In this document: in pieces, positions 60,928-64,000 of the stretch
Layout: each line of letters opens with the position of its first letter
Position numbering within the stretch: position 1 is the stretch's first letter
Assembly: GCA_002794775.1 (NCBI GenBank)
Contig: NBAY01000058.1
Coordinates: 1 to 64,000, forward strand
DNA: 64,000 bases
Source of the DNA: Porodaedalea pini
Taxonomy: Eukaryota > Basidiomycota > Agaricomycetes > Hymenochaetales > Hymenochaetaceae
Direction of reading: 5' to 3'
The notes under the pieces: model-generated
Told to the model about the DNA's origin: nothing
The model's database searches: none
Seen by the model: only the letters and a program-made list of their open reading frames with translations
Position numbers and translations under genes: made by a program

Positions 60928-61478
60928 GCGACCCCTCTACACTTTTCCCTCTTTACACTTTTTCAATTTCACCATATTCCACATTACTTCCTGCCTCACA
61001 AAAATTTGTGAAGATGTATCCAGACCACATAAATGCAGTATAGATGCTTCTGTGGCTAAAAAACATGTACATAAATTAAAATTGTTCATTCACATGCTTT
61101 TGAGCCCAACTGCCCTCAAAAAGCATATATATGCCATTTTTTATAAAGTCTTGGGCAGTGATGTGTTTCATACTCACATATATGCATACCTGATTTTTTT
61201 CAAGCCAGAATCTTTTGATTGTGAATTACAGGAGAAGAAATAATCTCAGAAGTGACAAAGAGTGACAAAAGCTTTGGGAAACACGTCATGTTGTGTGACA
61301 AAAAGTGTAAAGAGGGGACCCAGTGCATTACATGTCTGTGTACCTCTCAAAAAAATTGCTAAAATGTTCTCTAAAGCACAGCTACATAAATTGCAAGTAG
61401 ATACACTCATGTAATTTTTTTTGGAGGTGAAAAAGTGTTGTGCTGAAGCTGTAGACAAAAAGTGTAAAGAGGGGTCGC
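60928..61478. mobile_element. MITE-like element, 551 bp, TATA target duplication
   Basis: The element starts GCGACCCCTCT and ends with the inverse AGAGGGGTCGC; the inverted ends continue with CTTTACACTTTTT, interrupted on the left by a short insertion. TATA lies on both outer sides. The interior is AT-rich, codes no transposase and holds a further copy of the terminal motif (GACAAAAAGTGTAAAGAGGG) near 61297. The family of the transposase that mobilises it cannot be told. Confidence 0.7.
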
Positions 61479-62117
61479 TATATAGTATTGCCGCACTTAT
61501 GTTCTGCAGAAAAACATAATGTATGCTATTCTCTTCTAACTGACGATTGACGATTTCGACTTTTGTTGGGCGCGACGCGTAAGTAAGAGACAACGAGGAA
61601 GTGTGTACGTGGTTACTTCTGAGGACGTGAATGAGGAAACGAGGTTGATGGGTTGTTGCAACTGGGATAATCTGATTTGTAGCGTAGCGAAGTGGAGGGA
61701 GGAAAACAGAAAACGATGAGGAAGGCGCGAAGAGAGTTCAGAAACGCGGAGACTGGGAATGCGTCGTGGGTGGAGCGGGGTACAATGGTGTGGTCGGGAA
61801 CTTGGATATGGATAGGTAATAAGACGAAGGCAATGTATCCATATAATACAATGGGGGAAGCTGTGATGTGTGAAAGACAGTCGATCATTATAAGCACGCA
61901 GAAGGCTCCGTCAACCGTACAGGGAATGTGAGACATGTCTGCGAGAGGTGAGCGTATCGCGGTCGCGCTGTCGGTGTATTAGATGGAGGTATCCATACAG
62001 TAAAAGGGGGCGAAAGCAGGCTGATGCGAAACGTAGCCGGACACCGGAAAGACACGAGGAAGTCAGCACTTTCTCCTTCACTCCCTTGGATCATGACAGC
62101 ATGATCTCAGACAACGC
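61479..62117. other. Intergenic, no gene recognised
   Basis: Downstream region of the Dbf4 gene. No coding exon was found. Confidence 0.35.
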
Positions 62118-64000
62118 TTAAGGATCTTCTTCATCAAAGTATATGTATCGCTCGTGATCATTGTCGATAGGCATCGACGACGGCTCATCGTTCTCCTTAT
62201 CATATCCGTCATGCGCGAACATATCCTCGTCCTCATCCAAGCCATTTGCAGCTGCATAATCTGCATCCCTGAGTGCACGCTCGCGGTTCTGAGCTTGCTG
62301 CCTCTCAAATTCTCTCTCCATCTCCTCGACCTCCTCGCGTGTTCGGCGACGAACTCGACTAAGAGCGTAGTCCAGTTGGAGGAAGTTTGCGTCCGAGTTG
62401 GCGAACTTCTGATGCCTGCGGCCTCGGATATGCTGGGAAGAAAGGATGTAAGAAAAAGTCCATCATAAATAAATGAGATAGTACGTACGACTTTGAAGTC
62501 TTCGAACTTCTGACGGCAGCTTTCACAGTAACCCGGCTTGGTCTTCTCGTCGCGTTTGGCAAGGCGCAGGGTGTTCGTACTCTTGCACTTGCGGAGAAGC
62601 GTGCTCCTGCGCTCCGGAACCTCAGGTGGTGGCATCATCGTGGATGATGCGGATGCCTTGCTGAAACTTGCGCTCCGTGCAGAGTCCTTATCCGCGACGC
62701 GACGTGAAGTCACGATTTGATTCTGAAGCCGACCCCGAAGACCCATGGGGAGTGTTGCAGTATTGAAGCCGTTGCGAGTTGAGCTGCCCGCTCCAATCGT
62801 CGATGTTGTACCGTAAGTTGACGTGATGCTGACGCTATTGCCGGAAGCAGCGATGTAGCTCGCTGAACCACCCGAGATTGTGGAATCAAAGCCAGACGCG
62901 CCAGTGTCCTCACGTAGCCTCGCTGTGGGGTAGACCTCGAAATTGTCATCTTTGAGATTGCGGTGCAGGTTGCTCATTGACACTGAGCGACGAAGATCGT
63001 TCTGCTTCCGCTGGAGTTGTCGCATCTTGAGTTTCCTTGCTTCTACTGCACGCTCCTCCTCACGTTCTCGCTCGAGGCGTTCTTGCTTTTCACGACGACG
63101 TTCTTCCTTTTCATTAAACTCAATGAACGGCCCGCGGGCACGTGGGTGACAGTATGGGACGGGCCAACTGCCTTTCTCCTTGCCATCACTAGTTCTGGTC
63201 ACTGGATACTCAAGCGCGGCGATGGTCGCAAATTCCTGACGCATGTCCTCGACAAGCACAAAACAGCTGCCCTTCGAGAAGTAGTGGAAGTCATGTCGCT
63301 TCTGAGTTGGATCGCGCTCCGTGGTTGTTCCATACCGCTTTTCAGATTCCAAAAGACTTGTCAGGGAACGTGGTGCTTGGATAGAGACGCTTGGGACTTG
63401 CGCTGGAACGCAGCAACGCTGAAGGACGGAATCGAGCTTGGCGGTATCCCATATCTTCATGCCAAATTGCTTTGCTTTACGGATGAGTGTCTCATAGCCA
63501 GAAGAAGCAGCGTCATCCGGACTAATAAACAATGTGGTCAGATGACGTTGGAGCTTAACAAGGAACAACGTACAGGCCTCTCAGCTTGATTGGACTTCGC
63601 AAAGACGCGTTTGTCGTCGTCTTAGACTTGTTTTCTTTATTGCATTCAACTTCTTCATTCTCAGGGATGGGGCGGTTGGTGATGAAGTGGGTGACCTCGT
63701 TGGAGAAGAACTTGGCGATGTGCTGTGCCACACCACTCGTTCAGAACACGTTTGGTGGATAGAAACAAAGCACATACCCCATTCAGCTGGTAGACACGCG
63801 GCGCAAGTACATCCCGCTCCTTCTCAGTAGTGTCAAAGTAGAATGTCCACGATGGGAAAGCCTTGGTGTACTTGGCCCTGAACTCGCCCTCGCGAGCCTC
63901 ACGCTCCGCCCTACGCTGCTGCTTGTCGACATTCTCCTTCGTTGTCGCGGACTGGGTCCTGTGTCGCTTCACAGATATAATATCGCGCGTCGCTGTCGTG
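62118..64000 (-). CDS. DBF4: Dbf4-type regulatory subunit of Cdc7 kinase (partial)
   Basis: The gene enters from the right edge, so its N-terminus is missing. Visible exons end at 63778; then a BRCT-like part coding HIAKFFSNEVTHFITNRPIP follows, spliced into PDDAASSGYETL and KQFGMKIWDTAKLDSVL. Next come a long basic middle (KEERRREKQERLERERE) and the Dbf4 zinc finger: YCESCRQKFEDFKV and, after a 56 bp intron (62433-62488), HIRGRRHQKFANSDANF, which gives the CCHH metal site. The C-terminus is acidic and ends at 62118. Family role: activates Cdc7 kinase to fire replication origins in S phase. The CCHH finger is the defining mark. Confidence 0.9.

Overview
The window is nuclear DNA of a filamentous basidiomycete, most likely an agaricomycete. 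Genes are split by many 49-60 bp GT-AG introns. The gene set includes a farnesylated mating-pheromone precursor, a Zn2Cys6 regulator, a HAD-type drimane cyclase and fungal GH18 and GH28 enzymes. No tRNA, rRNA, operon or CRISPR structure was seen. Every assignment rests on reading motifs by eye; no database search was run.

Layout. 1-2 kb: a GTCGG-rich minisatellite and AT-rich spacer. 2-7.3 kb (-): Num1/ApsA-type cortical anchor with a C-terminal PH domain. 7.8-9.4 kb (+): secreted GH18 chitinase with a frame break. 10.4-13.1 kb (+): exonuclease 1. 14.0-15.2 kb (+): alpha/beta hydrolase with micro-exons. 15.4-17.7 kb (-): cytochrome P450 broken by an in-frame stop. 18.5-27.1 kb: a degenerate, repeated locus interrupted by a 6.3 kb LINE-type retrotransposon with a 12 bp target duplication. 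27.4-29.6 kb: two inverted copies of an unrecognised small gene facing a 1 kb near-perfect palindrome. 30.0-31.1 kb (+): membrane-anchored methyltransferase. 32.4-33.7 kb (-): decayed GH28 pectinase. 34.0-35.7 kb (+): questin-oxidase-like protein. 35.9-38.1 kb: a small eight-cysteine secreted protein, a second palindrome, and a decayed copy of the same gene. 38.6-38.9 kb (-): COX17. 39.4-42.9 kb (+): Zn2Cys6 transcription factor. 43.8-44.3 kb (+): third member of the small-gene family. 44.3-51.3 kb: no gene recognised. 51.3-53.0 kb (+): HAD-type drimane cyclase. 55.7-56.3 kb (+): MED31. 57.4-57.7 kb (+): pheromone precursor. 58.0-59.2 kb (-): 3-ketosphinganine reductase. 60.1-61.5 kb: a 129 bp poly(A) tract and a 551 bp MITE. 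62.1 kb to the edge (-): Dbf4, truncated by the window.

Housekeeping genes (EXO1, COX17, MED31, TSC10, DBF4, NUM1/APSA) sit among accessory genes and repeat-rich pockets, so this looks like an ordinary chromosome arm with active mobile DNA. Strongest candidates for new biology: the pheromone precursor with two copies of its peptide core, whose stop codon and CAAX end are made by splicing; and the convergent gene pair around a 480 bp-arm palindrome, together with its third relative at 43.8 kb.
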